Source: Enterovibrio norvegicus_B (GTDB taxonomy: Bacteria > Pseudomonadota > Gammaproteobacteria > Enterobacterales > Vibrionaceae). From it: a stretch of 64,000 bases of DNA. The position numbers and the translations under genes were made by a program. The stretch covers positions 62,001 to 126,000 of the forward strand of contig NZ_MDAG01000007.1 in NCBI RefSeq assembly GCF_002876705.1, written 5' to 3'. The stretch's first letter is position 1. Every line of letters starts with the position of its first letter. Below, one piece after another: positions 53,551-61,964 of the stretch. The notes beneath the pieces were generated by a model that saw only the letters and a program-made list of their open reading frames with translations, ran no database searches and was not told where the DNA came from.

Positions 53551-55098
53551 ATGACAGATCCCGTCGTGTTTGATAACAAACCCACAAAAGTCGACCTCGA
53601 AAAAGGCAAAGAGTATTACTACTGCCGCTGCGGTAAATCAGCCTCTCAACCCTACTGCGATGGTTCTCATGCAGGAACAGGAATCACCCCTCTTGCTTAC
53701 AAAGCGGAGAAAGATGGTGAAGCGTATTTTTGTGCCTGTAAGCACTCTGCCAACATGCCGTTTTGCGATGGCACCCATACGCGCTATACCGCAGAAGACG
53801 TTGGTAAACCGGCGCCAGAAGTGATCGTTACCGACGCCGCAGCGCAACCTGCGGCGAAAGCGACCAAAGAAGAACCGAACGTCGAGCTTATCCACCAGCT
53901 TGCAAAAGATGGTCTTACCAAATTTGGTCATCACGGTCCTATGACGTCGATGGGTGTGCCGCGCTATCAATTGCCTGAATGGGATCAAATCCAGATCATG
54001 GTGGCGCAAATGGCCGCGAAGCCGCTGTTGGATGACGCGGTCGTCGGCACAGAATTGGTGATCGGCCCGAACGCGAAAAAGCCGCTGACCTTAAAAACGC
54101 CACTGTTTGTGTCTGACATGAGCTTTGGCGCGCTGTCTGAAGAAGCCAAAGTCGCGTTGGCGAAAGGCGCTGAATTGGCAGGCACAGGCATTTGTTCCGG
54201 TGAGGGCGGCATGCTGCCAGAAGAACAAGCTGCGAATAGCCGCTATTTCTATGAGCTTGCCAGTGCGGAGTTTGGCTACAACAAGGACTTGATGAAAAAA
54301 GTCCAAGCTTTCCACTTTAAAGGCGGCCAAGGCGCAAAAACCGGCACAGGCGGTCACCTCCCCGGCATCAAAAACAAAGGGAAAATCTCTCAAGTGCGCG
54401 GCATCGCCGAAGGCACCGACGCAATTTCACCTTCGACATTTACGGACATGAAAACCGCGGCGGATTTCGCGCGCTTTGCGGATGACGTAAGAAAAGAAAG
54501 TGGCGGCATTCCGATTGGGTTCAAACTCAGTGCTAACCATGTTGAGCGTGACATGGCGTTCGCTCTGGAAGCGGGTGCAGACTACATCATCCTTGATGGC
54601 CGTGGCGGCGGTACGGGCGCTGCGCCAGTGATGTTCCGCGATCACATCAGTGTCCCCACCATTCCTGCGTTAGCACGTGCTCGTCACTTCCTTGATTCGC
54701 AAGGTGTAAACGGCGTGACGCTAATCATCACGGGTGGTTTGCGTGTGCCGAGTGACTTTGTAAAAGCCTTGGCATTGGGTGCAGACGGTATTGCGTTGTC
54801 CAACAGTGCAATGCAAGCCATTGGTTGTGTGGGTGCGCGTATGTGTAATTCCAACATGTGTCCATCAGGCATTGCTACGCAAGACCCAGAGCTTCGCAAA
54901 CGCATGAATGTTGATGTAGGCGCTGAGCGTTTACAGAACTTCTTCAACGCTTCTACGCATTTGATGCAAGTCATGGCAAGGGCGTGTGGGCACGATCATC
55001 TCGGTAAGTTCGTGATTGATGATCTGGCAACGTTCCATAAAGACATGGCAGAACTCACTGGGATCCCATATTCCGGTGTGGGCCCACGATCGTGGTAA
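53551..55098 (+). CDS. fusion of two CDGSH iron-sulfur domains with a glutamate-synthase-type FMN domain
   Basis: 515 residues, strong AAAGGAG ribosome site. Two CDGSH motifs come first: CRCGKSASQPYCDGSH (Cys 25, 27, 36, His 40) and CACKHSANMPFCDGTH (Cys 61, 63, 72, His 76), each expected to bind a [2Fe-2S] cluster. An Ala/Pro linker (about 85-110) leads to a GltB-like FMN-binding TIM barrel (FVSDMSFGALSEEAKVALAKGAELAG, FHFKGGQGAKTGTGGHLPG, DGRGGGTGAAPVMFRDH). It ends with the three-cysteine 3Fe-4S signature GCVGARMCNSNMCPSGIATQ. There is no glutaminase domain. It is probably an oxidoreductase; related stand-alone GltB-like proteins are not proven glutamate synthases. A terminator follows. 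Confidence 0.88.
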   Translation: MTDPVVFDNKPTKVDLEKGKEYYYCRCGKSASQPYCDGSHAGTGITPLAYKAEKDGEAYFCACKHSANMPFCDGTHTRYTAEDVGKPAPEVIVTDAAAQPAAKATKEEPNVELIHQLAKDGLTKFGHHGPMTSMGVPRYQLPEWDQIQIMVAQMAAKPLLDDAVVGTELVIGPNAKKPLTLKTPLFVSDMSFGALSEEAKVALAKGAELAGTGICSGEGGMLPEEQAANSRYFYELASAEFGYNKDLMKKVQAFHFKGGQGAKTGTGGHLPGIKNKGKISQVRGIAEGTDAISPSTFTDMKTAADFARFADDVRKESGGIPIGFKLSANHVERDMAFALEAGADYIILDGRGGGTGAAPVMFRDHISVPTIPALARARHFLDSQGVNGVTLIITGGLRVPSDFVKALALGADGIALSNSAMQAIGCVGARMCNSNMCPSGIATQDPELRKRMNVDVGAERLQNFFNASTHLMQVMARACGHDHLGKFVIDDLATFHKDMAELTGIPYSGVGPRSW

Positions 55099-55114
55099 TG
55101 TGCAAACTTTAAGC

Positions 55115-55145
55115 AAAAAAGGCAGGGATCATCCCTGCCTTTTTC
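55115..55145. terminator. bidirectional intrinsic terminator
   Basis: AAAAAAGGCAGGGAT and ATCCCTGCCTTTTT pair almost without a loop. It ends the CDGSH-GltB transcript; on the other strand it is about 75 bases beyond the aglK stop. Confidence 0.85.
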
Positions 55146-55218
55146 GTTTATGGATCATTGCGTTAGTCACCTAGCCACTTGATCCTGCGGCTTTGCTCAC
55201 TAAACACGCAATGAACGT

Positions 55219-56355
55219 TTAATCTCCCCCCACCACCAATGACGGTTTGGTTTCACCGACCACTGAACGTGGGTAGGCTTGACCATCTTTATCGAACAGA
55301 TGGCAGTAATCCGCAGGGAACTCAATACAGCGTTTATCACCCGCTTTGATGGTGGTTTGCCCTTCCACGCGAATAACCACTGGCTCGTTGCTCTGCGGCG
55401 TGCTGAAGTACATCAGGCATTCATTACCCAACTGCTCCACCACACTCAGTTCAACGCCGCCTTCTTTGATCGCATCCTTTTCGCCAAACTGAATGTGTTC
55501 AGGGCGAATACCGATCACTGCTGGGTCGCCAACCTTGGCATTGCGCGTATCTGCCGATACCACGATTTCTTGCCCACGGTGAATTTGCACCCGTGTCGTG
55601 ATTTCGCCAGTTTCCACGATATCGGCCGTCAAAAAATTCATTTTTGGTGAACCGATAAAGCCCGCAACAAAGGTATTTGCAGGGTGGTTGTAGAGCTCAA
55701 GCGGCGAGCCCACTTGTTCTACGCGGCCCGCATCAAGCACCACGATCTTGGTTGCAAGAGTCATGGCTTCCACTTGATCGTGCGTCACGTAGATCATGGT
55801 TGCACCTAAGCGCTCGTGAAGACGCGCGATTTCCATCCGCATTTGCACACGCAAAGAAGCATCCAAATTCGACAATGGCTCATCAAACAAGAAGACTTTT
55901 GGCTCACGCACAATCGCACGGCCAATGGCTACACGTTGACGCTGACCGCCTGACAACTCTTTCGGTTTACGCTCAAGCAAAGGCTCTAGTTGCAGCGCTT
56001 TCGCCACGCCCATCACTTTGTCTTTCACCGCATTGGCGTCAGTTTTTGCCAATTGCAGGCCAAACGCCATGTTCTCGTAAACCGTCATGTGCGGGTACAG
56101 CGCGTAGGACTGGAACACCATGCCGATGCCGCGCTCAGGCGGTGGCAAGTCGTTACACACTTCACCATCAATGCTCAACACACCTTCAGTGATGTCTTCC
56201 AAGCCTGCAATCAAACGAAGAAGCGTTGATTTACCGCAACCAGATGGCCCAACAAACACCACGAAGTCGCCTTTGTTGATGTGCAAATCAACATCTTTGG
56301 TGACGTGGACTTTGCCGAACTTCTTATTCACTTTGTTTAAAACTACCTCAGCCAT
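55219..56355 (-). CDS. aglK: ABC transporter ATPase for alpha-glucosides
   Basis: 378 residues of the MalK/UgpC type. Walker A GPSGCGKST near 37-45, Q-loop FQSYALYPHMT, signature LSGGQRQRVAIGRAI near 135, Walker B VFLFDEPLSNLDA near 155, H-loop THDQ near 190. The C-terminal 140 residues form the OB-fold (TOBE) regulatory domain (IGIRPEHIQFG). It is the last gene of the operon, nine bases after aglA, and powers sugar uptake by the AglEFG transporter. The agl symbols rest on the gene order aglEFGAK, known from Sinorhizobium. Confidence 0.88.
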   Translation of the reverse strand: MAEVVLNKVNKKFGKVHVTKDVDLHINKGDFVVFVGPSGCGKSTLLRLIAGLEDITEGVLSIDGEVCNDLPPPERGIGMVFQSYALYPHMTVYENMAFGLQLAKTDANAVKDKVMGVAKALQLEPLLERKPKELSGGQRQRVAIGRAIVREPKVFLFDEPLSNLDASLRVQMRMEIARLHERLGATMIYVTHDQVEAMTLATKIVVLDAGRVEQVGSPLELYNHPANTFVAGFIGSPKMNFLTADIVETGEITTRVQIHRGQEIVVSADTRNAKVGDPAVIGIRPEHIQFGEKDAIKEGGVELSVVEQLGNECLMYFSTPQSNEPVVIRVEGQTTIKAGDKRCIEFPADYCHLFDKDGQAYPRSVVGETKPSLVVGGD

Positions 56356-56364
56356 ACTGCATCC

Positions 56365-58008
56365 TTACCCGGTTGAATCTGTTGCAAATGCCGCCTGATA
56401 GGGCGGAGCGCTAACCTTCTCGTTGCCAAGGTCGAAGGTAAAACCATGCCCATCCAAGGCGCGCCAAGTGCCTTTCGGGAGCGATACCGTCATCGGCGCA
56501 TCAGACAAATTAAGCACCACCAGCACGCGCGCGTTGTTCGTCGATTGCGTATCGGTGCGGACAAATTGCAGCCCTTGATCATTGGCCTTCACATCACTGA
56601 TGTCGCCGTGTACCAACGCAGGGTGCTGTTTCCGCCAACGCAGGAATGTGCGGTAGTGGGCCAGCATGCTGTCGCTCAATGTTTCTTGCGCGTCCACCGA
56701 GAGCGGCACATGGCGATCATCAACCGGCAACCAAGGCTGCACATGGCTAAAGCCTGCGTTTTCAGAGCCAGCCACCCAAGGAATCGGCGTGCGGCATCCA
56801 TCACGGCCTTTGTATTCCGGCCAGAAAGGGATGCCATACGGGTCTTGGATCTTCTCAAACGGGATCTCTGCTTCCGGCAAACCAAGCTCTTCCCCTTGAT
56901 ACAAACACACACTGCCGCGCAATGAGGTCAGCAAGGCGAGCAGCACTTTGCCATAAGCATGCTGATCCGCTTCGTTTTCACCCCAACGGGTAATGGCGCG
57001 CACCACGTCGTGGTTAGACAGCGCCCAACACGGCCACCCATCACCAATCGCAGCCTCAATGTTCTCAATCACCGAGGCCAAGTAAGCCGGTGTGCGGTGA
57101 ACATTAAGCAGGTCGAAGGTGTACGCCATGTGCAGTTTGTCGTTGCCGCTCGTGTATTCCGCCATCAATGCCAGAGGGTTGTCGTCACCGATCTCGCCGA
57201 CGGTCGTGATGTCGTCATATTGGTCGAGCAATTGACGCAGCTTTTTCAGGAACGACAAGTTTTCAGGCTGTGAAATGTCGTATTGGTGACGCTGCATGGA
57301 GTAAGGGTTGGTACCCGGTACACCCAAAGATTTGGTGTCTCCTTCTGACAGCGGCGGGTTATCGCGTAACAAGCGATCGTGGGTGTAGAAATTCACCGTA
57401 TCGAGTCGATAACCATCCACGCCCAAATCGAGCCAGAACTTCACCGTTTCCAGCAAGTGTTCAACCACTTCAGGGTTATGGAAATTCAGATCTGGCTGGC
57501 TGACCAAGAAGTTATGAAGGTAATATTGCTGGCGGCGGCTTTCCCACTGCCATGCACAACCGCCAAAGATAGATAACCAGTTGTTTGGCGGCGTGCCATC
57601 CGGCTTAGGATCTGCCCAGACGTACCAATCCGCTTTCGGGTTATCTTTGCTTTGGCTACTTTCTTGGAACCACGCGTGTTCGTCTGAGGTATGACTCAAC
57701 ACTTGGTCGATCATCACTTTCAAGCCAAGCTCGTGCGCCACCTTGATCAGCGTTCTGAAATCATCCAAAGATCCAAACAACGGATCCACGTCGCAGTAGT
57801 CAGAAACGTCATAACCAAAATCTTTCATGGGCGAACGGAAAAACGGCGATAGCCAGATCGCATCCGCCCCAAGTGCCGCGACATACGGAAGTTGCTGGGT
57901 TATCCCCGGCAAATCCCCGATGCCATCTTGGTTAGCATCGCTAAAGCTGCGTGGGTAAATTTGATAAATGACTGCCCCGCGCCACCAAGGCAATAGTTGA
58001 TCTTTCAT
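56365..58008 (-). CDS. aglA: GH13 alpha-glucosidase
   Basis: 547 residues from the ATG at 58008 (AGGGAT upstream). A complete GH13 catalytic set is visible: region I KVMIDQVLSHTSDEH, region II GYRLDTVN with nucleophile Asp at about 203, region III VGEIGDD with acid/base Glu at about 272, region IV SNHD with His 333 and Asp 334. There is no signal peptide, so it acts on imported alpha-glucosides such as sucrose, maltose, trehalose or isomaltose-type sugars in the cytoplasm. It is eight bases downstream of aglG and nine upstream of aglK, clearly one operon. Confidence 0.9.
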   Translation of the reverse strand: MKDQLLPWWRGAVIYQIYPRSFSDANQDGIGDLPGITQQLPYVAALGADAIWLSPFFRSPMKDFGYDVSDYCDVDPLFGSLDDFRTLIKVAHELGLKVMIDQVLSHTSDEHAWFQESSQSKDNPKADWYVWADPKPDGTPPNNWLSIFGGCAWQWESRRQQYYLHNFLVSQPDLNFHNPEVVEHLLETVKFWLDLGVDGYRLDTVNFYTHDRLLRDNPPLSEGDTKSLGVPGTNPYSMQRHQYDISQPENLSFLKKLRQLLDQYDDITTVGEIGDDNPLALMAEYTSGNDKLHMAYTFDLLNVHRTPAYLASVIENIEAAIGDGWPCWALSNHDVVRAITRWGENEADQHAYGKVLLALLTSLRGSVCLYQGEELGLPEAEIPFEKIQDPYGIPFWPEYKGRDGCRTPIPWVAGSENAGFSHVQPWLPVDDRHVPLSVDAQETLSDSMLAHYRTFLRWRKQHPALVHGDISDVKANDQGLQFVRTDTQSTNNARVLVVLNLSDAPMTVSLPKGTWRALDGHGFTFDLGNEKVSAPPYQAAFATDSTG

Positions 58009-58015
58009 ATTGTAT

Positions 58016-58846
58016 TTATCCCTTAACTGCGCCTGCGGTGAGGCCAGATACAATGCGTCGTTGGAACACCAACACCATAACGATGAGTGGAACGGTCACG
58101 ATAACGGACGCAGCCATGATGGTGCCCCACGGCAATTCGTACTGACCCGCTCCCGAAATAAGCGCGATAGCAACAGGCACGGTGCGCTGTTCGTTGGTGA
58201 GTGTGAAGGTGAGCGCGAACAAGAATTCGTTCCACGCTGCGATAAATGCCAACAGGCCCGTTGTGACCAATGCAGGCCACAACAGCGGCATCAAGACTTT
58301 GACGATGATTTGCCATGGCGTCGCACCATCAACAATGGCGGCCTCTTCAAGTTCAAGCGGCAATTGCTGCATGAAGGTTGTCAGCACCCACACAGTGAAC
58401 GGCAAGGTGAATATCATGTAAGCCAGTGCCAACCCCGGCATGGAGTTATACAACCCCATCGCACGGATAAGCTCAAACAAGCCCGACAAAACCGCCACCT
58501 GCGGGAACATCGACACCCCAAGGATGGTCATCAACACGATGTTTCGACCACGGAAGCGAATGCGGCCCAGCGCGTAAGACGCCGTCACGCCCAGCAACAA
58601 TGAAATTGCCACCACGACGGTAGACACCATGACGGAGTTCAGGAGGTTTCGCCCAAACGTGCCGCCAGAGAAGACGCTGGCGTAGTTCGCCCAGTCAAAC
58701 ACAGACGGAAAGTATTCCACTTCAAACAAGGCAGATCCTGACTTGAACGAGGTGACAATGGCGTAATAGAACGGGAAAACGGAGAACAGCACGATGGCTG
58801 CAACCAAGAGATAAAACCCGACTTGCCAATACCATTTCTTCGACAT
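58016..58846 (-). CDS. aglG: ABC sugar permease, MalG type
   Basis: 276 residues from the ATG at 58846, preceded by AGGGAT. Six membrane segments, the first at about 8-30 (VGFYLLVAAIVLFSVFPFYYAIV). The EAA loop that contacts the ATPase is LELEEAAIVDGATPWQIIVKVLMPLLWPAL at about 175-205. An inner-membrane component that pairs with AglF. Its start lies two bases from the aglF stop, indicating translational coupling. Confidence 0.9.
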   Translation of the reverse strand: MSKKWYWQVGFYLLVAAIVLFSVFPFYYAIVTSFKSGSALFEVEYFPSVFDWANYASVFSGGTFGRNLLNSVMVSTVVVAISLLLGVTASYALGRIRFRGRNIVLMTILGVSMFPQVAVLSGLFELIRAMGLYNSMPGLALAYMIFTLPFTVWVLTTFMQQLPLELEEAAIVDGATPWQIIVKVLMPLLWPALVTTGLLAFIAAWNEFLFALTFTLTNEQRTVPVAIALISGAGQYELPWGTIMAASVIVTVPLIVMVLVFQRRIVSGLTAGAVKG

Positions 58847-58847
58847 A

Positions 58848-59768
58848 TTAGGATCCCTCATTCATGCTTTTGCGCCCAACGTATAAATACGCGATGGTGC
58901 ACAGTGCAACGATTAGGAAGAGAAGTGTTGAGGCCGCGGAGCCGTAACCCACGTCTTGGAAATCCACCAAATTTTGCCGTGCATAAATCGACATCGACAT
59001 GGTTTGTTCGTTGGACGGTGTGAGCACGTAAATCAAATCAAACACCCGCAACGCATCCAAGGCACGGAATACCACAGCTACCATCACGGCAGGCATGATG
59101 AGTGGCAACGTGACTTTGAAGAACACTTTGAGCGGATGAATGCCATCAATTTTCGCAGCTTCGTAGCAGTCAGACGGCAGCATTTGCAGGGCGGCGAGAA
59201 TAAGCAACGCCATGAATGGCGTGGTTTTCCACACATCGACGGCAATCACCACGTTCAGTGAGAGATCACTGTCTGCTGTCCAAGCCAGCGGCGCGGCGAT
59301 CAAGCCAAAGGTCATGAGAAAGTCGTTCACGATCCCGAATTGATCGTGAAGCATCCAGCCCCACATTTTGGCGGAGACGATGGTCGGGATCGCCCACGGC
59401 ACCAAGACCGCCGCACGCACCAACCCTTGCCCTTTGAACTTGGTGTTCAGTACAAGCGCAACAATGATGCCCAACATGGTCTCTAAGCTGACGGAGACAA
59501 TGGCAAAATAGAGCGTGTTCCAGACGGCTTGCCACCACGTCGGATCAACCAAGATGCCGTAAAATTCGCCGTCTTCGTAGATGAGGTAGTTATCAAAGCC
59601 AATAAACTCAGTAACGCCGCTGCCATCCAAGGTCGCATTGGTCAAACTGAACCAAAACGTCCTTAGCAATGGCCAACCTGCCACCATGGCAAGCGTAATG
59701 AGCATTGGCGTTAGAAACCACCAGGCGGCGCGTACGCGTTTTCGCGTGAGTGCGCTGGTCTGTTCCAT
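58848..59768 (-). CDS. aglF: ABC sugar permease, MalF type
   Basis: 306 residues. The first membrane segment is AWWFLTPMLITLAMVAGWPLL (about 15-35), followed by a periplasmic loop and five further segments. The EAA loop is SDCYEAAKIDGIHPLKVFFKVTLPLIMPAV. Sequence and position (between the binding-protein gene and aglG) fit the AglF/ThuF group. It is about 60 bases downstream of aglE. Confidence 0.9.
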   Translation of the reverse strand: MEQTSALTRKRVRAAWWFLTPMLITLAMVAGWPLLRTFWFSLTNATLDGSGVTEFIGFDNYLIYEDGEFYGILVDPTWWQAVWNTLYFAIVSVSLETMLGIIVALVLNTKFKGQGLVRAAVLVPWAIPTIVSAKMWGWMLHDQFGIVNDFLMTFGLIAAPLAWTADSDLSLNVVIAVDVWKTTPFMALLILAALQMLPSDCYEAAKIDGIHPLKVFFKVTLPLIMPAVMVAVVFRALDALRVFDLIYVLTPSNEQTMSMSIYARQNLVDFQDVGYGSAASTLLFLIVALCTIAYLYVGRKSMNEGS

Positions 59769-59829
59769 AGAATGTCCTTTTGAATAGCGCCATCAAACGC
59801 TCAGCGCGTCTGATGGCTATAACAAAGAA

Positions 59830-61092
59830 TTACCAACGACCGCCACGGCTAATGCGTTTCAGATCTTTTTGTAATTTGGTCAATGCCGCATCTGCATCAG
59901 TACGCCCTGACAACACGCCGTGTGTGGCGTTCCAGAATGCATTAGAGACTTGGTTGTACTTCGCGCCCGTTGCAGACGACGGACGTGGTGTGCCGTTTGC
60001 AAAGGTGGTGTACAAGCTGCCAAAGAAAGGCACAGCGGTAAGGACGTCTTCGTCTTGGTAAAGCGCTTCAATGGTTGGGTTATAAGAACCGACGATTGCA
60101 CGGCGCTTTTGCTCTTCAAAAGAGGTGAGGTAATTAACGAGGCTTGCAGCCACGTCAGGGTTTTCAGAGTATTTGGATACCGCCAACTGCCAACCACCCA
60201 AGGTGCCCGCATGGCTGCCGTCTTCACCGCCTTTTGGCAGTGCAACAACGCCAATCTTGCCTTTCACAGGTGAATCTTCGCTGTTACCCAAAGACCATGC
60301 ATACGGCCAGTTACGCATGAACACGGCATTCCCCGTTTGGAAAACCCCACGCGCTTCTTCTTCGCCGTAGTTCAGTACGCCTGGAGGGGAAATGGTATCG
60401 ACCCAACCCGCCGCCGTGGTCAGCGCTTGTTTGGCGCTGTCGTTGTTAATGGTAATTTTGCCCTTTTCATCAACAATGGTGCCACCGTTGTAGGACGCAA
60501 CCCACTCAAGGGCATCACAGGTTAAACCTTCATAGGCGCGGCCTTGCCAAACAAAGCCCCACATTTTGTCGTTGCCTGCTTCGCGTTCACCATTCATCAC
60601 CTTTTCAGCGGTTGTCGTCAGTTGCTCCCACGTGACAGGTGGCGCTTCGTCGTATTTCTCAAGCAGGTCAGACCGGTAATACAGTACGCCAGCATCGGTA
60701 AACCAAGGCATTGCAACAAAGCGATCTCTCACTGTGTTGTTCGCCACAATGGCTGGGAAATGGGCATCTTGCGCACCGTTGGTGTATTCAGTCAGATCGA
60801 TAAAATGATTACCGAGAATACCGGGCCAAATCACATCAATTTGGAAGACGTCGATGTCATTCGCACCCGCAGCAAGAAGCTGCTGATACAGTGCAAGACG
60901 TTCAGTTGTTGAATTGGGGGTGGTGACGATTTTGGCCGTGTGGCCTGTTTCCTTTTCCCATGCAGCAATGCCTTGTTGACACAGCTCAAGCTCTTGCCCA
61001 ACTGCACCACATGAGATAGAAATCGTTTCCGCTTGCGCGCTAAAGCTCAAAAGAGTTGAAGCAACAACAGCTCCGAAGATCGAACGTTTCAT
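59830..61092 (-). CDS. aglE: ABC sugar-binding protein, alpha-glucoside type
   Basis: 420 residues, ATG at 61092 after CAGGGAG. Sec signal peptide (SIFGAVVASTLLSFSAQA, cleavage before ETISISCG). The mature protein is a family 1 extracellular solute-binding protein (GQELELCQQGIAAWEKETGHTAKIV, DIDVFQIDVIWPGILGNHFIDL, GGWQLAVSKYSENPDVA). First gene of the agl operon by position. It follows the 123-residue gene by 29 bases, so that gene may be co-transcribed. No LacI-type aglR is in the window. Confidence 0.9.
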   Translation of the reverse strand: MKRSIFGAVVASTLLSFSAQAETISISCGAVGQELELCQQGIAAWEKETGHTAKIVTTPNSTTERLALYQQLLAAGANDIDVFQIDVIWPGILGNHFIDLTEYTNGAQDAHFPAIVANNTVRDRFVAMPWFTDAGVLYYRSDLLEKYDEAPPVTWEQLTTTAEKVMNGEREAGNDKMWGFVWQGRAYEGLTCDALEWVASYNGGTIVDEKGKITINNDSAKQALTTAAGWVDTISPPGVLNYGEEEARGVFQTGNAVFMRNWPYAWSLGNSEDSPVKGKIGVVALPKGGEDGSHAGTLGGWQLAVSKYSENPDVAASLVNYLTSFEEQKRRAIVGSYNPTIEALYQDEDVLTAVPFFGSLYTTFANGTPRPSSATGAKYNQVSNAFWNATHGVLSGRTDADAALTKLQKDLKRISRGGRW

Positions 61093-61121
61093 GGATAACT
61101 CCCTGTCGCGTCATCCCGGCG

Positions 61122-61493
61122 TTACCCTTTCTTTTCCGCTTGCCAACGAGAAGATGGTACTTCCAGCTCTGTCATTTTGTCTGGTAAAGCACAGTCGTCT
61201 TGGCGGAGAGCAAAGTCTGGGTAGGGTTTTCGACCGATCAACCACCCGACCGGAACGGACGAGTATAAGGGGTTATCTAGCAGAACACGTTGCGCATTCG
61301 TGGTGTCATCTGGGATCTGAAACAAAATGCCCTGATCGGCAATTTTGAGCACTTGATGCCAGCTGTCGTACCCGTGCTGACGCGCAACAAACTCCAACGC
61401 CTGCATGTGAGAACACTGCAAGATACGTTTTTGTTGTTTAGCTAACCGCTTGAAGTTTTTTATGTCAGCGGCTGACGGGATCATGGATGCCAC
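61122..61493 (-). CDS. hypothetical protein with a glyoxalase-superfamily-type N-terminal motif
   Basis: 123 residues, GTG at 61493 after AAGGAAC (a later ATG at 61484 is also possible). The first 50 residues read IPSAADIKNFKRLAKQQKRILQCSHMQALEFVARQHGYDSWHQVLKIAD. This resembles a short helical domain found in plasmid- and chromosome-encoded proteins often labelled glyoxalase superfamily or DUF (pattern LSHSQALELVA.QHGF..WNTL). The rest has no recognised fold. It sits between rctB and the agl operon, on the same strand as both. Confidence 0.6.
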   Translation of the reverse strand: MASMIPSAADIKNFKRLAKQQKRILQCSHMQALEFVARQHGYDSWHQVLKIADQGILFQIPDDTTNAQRVLLDNPLYSSVPVGWLIGRKPYPDFALRQDDCALPDKMTELEVPSSRWQAEKKG

Positions 61494-61964
61494 AGTGTTC
61501 CTTAAGGATCATTGACCGGTGAAAATACGCACGCAGCGGCCCACTCACAGCACACATCCCTTCCGGGGTGACAACCAAATTCTTGAATTTTTAGGGGTGG
61601 TAGATATTGCGTGCGCTTTGCCACGTGGGCGGCAAGTCGATATCTGCGACTCAAGCTAAAACGCTATCACCGCGTTAACATATTTGCAATATACCGATGA
61701 GAGCTGGATCACTCGCTTAAAAATTAATTTATCAGTAGTGATTTCGAATCAAATTTGAACAGCTATTTAGGCAGGATTCCTAAACGACAGGCAAAAAAAA
61801 CGAGCCGGAGTAGGCTCGTGAAAGGGTTAGCAAAATTTGCATCGGGTGGGAGCCCGGATGCCAATAGGACAAAGGTATCTATTCGCTAATAATCCTAGTT
61901 GGCAGGCCCCGCGCCGATGTCAGCGTTTTGTCAACGCTTGGTCATTTTATCTCACCCTTTTGTC
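61494..61964. other. 471-base region downstream of rctB
   Basis: Contains the promoter side of the 123-residue gene and agl operon, a TGATT-TCG-AATCA palindrome near 61737-61750, a strong terminator (61793-61819), and two further hairpins: GCATCGGG...CCCGGATGC at 61839-61861 and AGCGTT-TTGTC-AACGCT at 61922-61938. No coding frame is supported. Confidence 0.55.
61793..61819 (-). terminator. intrinsic terminator of rctB
   Basis: ACGAGCC-TACTCC-GGCTCGT followed by eight T on the minus strand. It is about 145 bases beyond the rctB stop. Confidence 0.85.
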
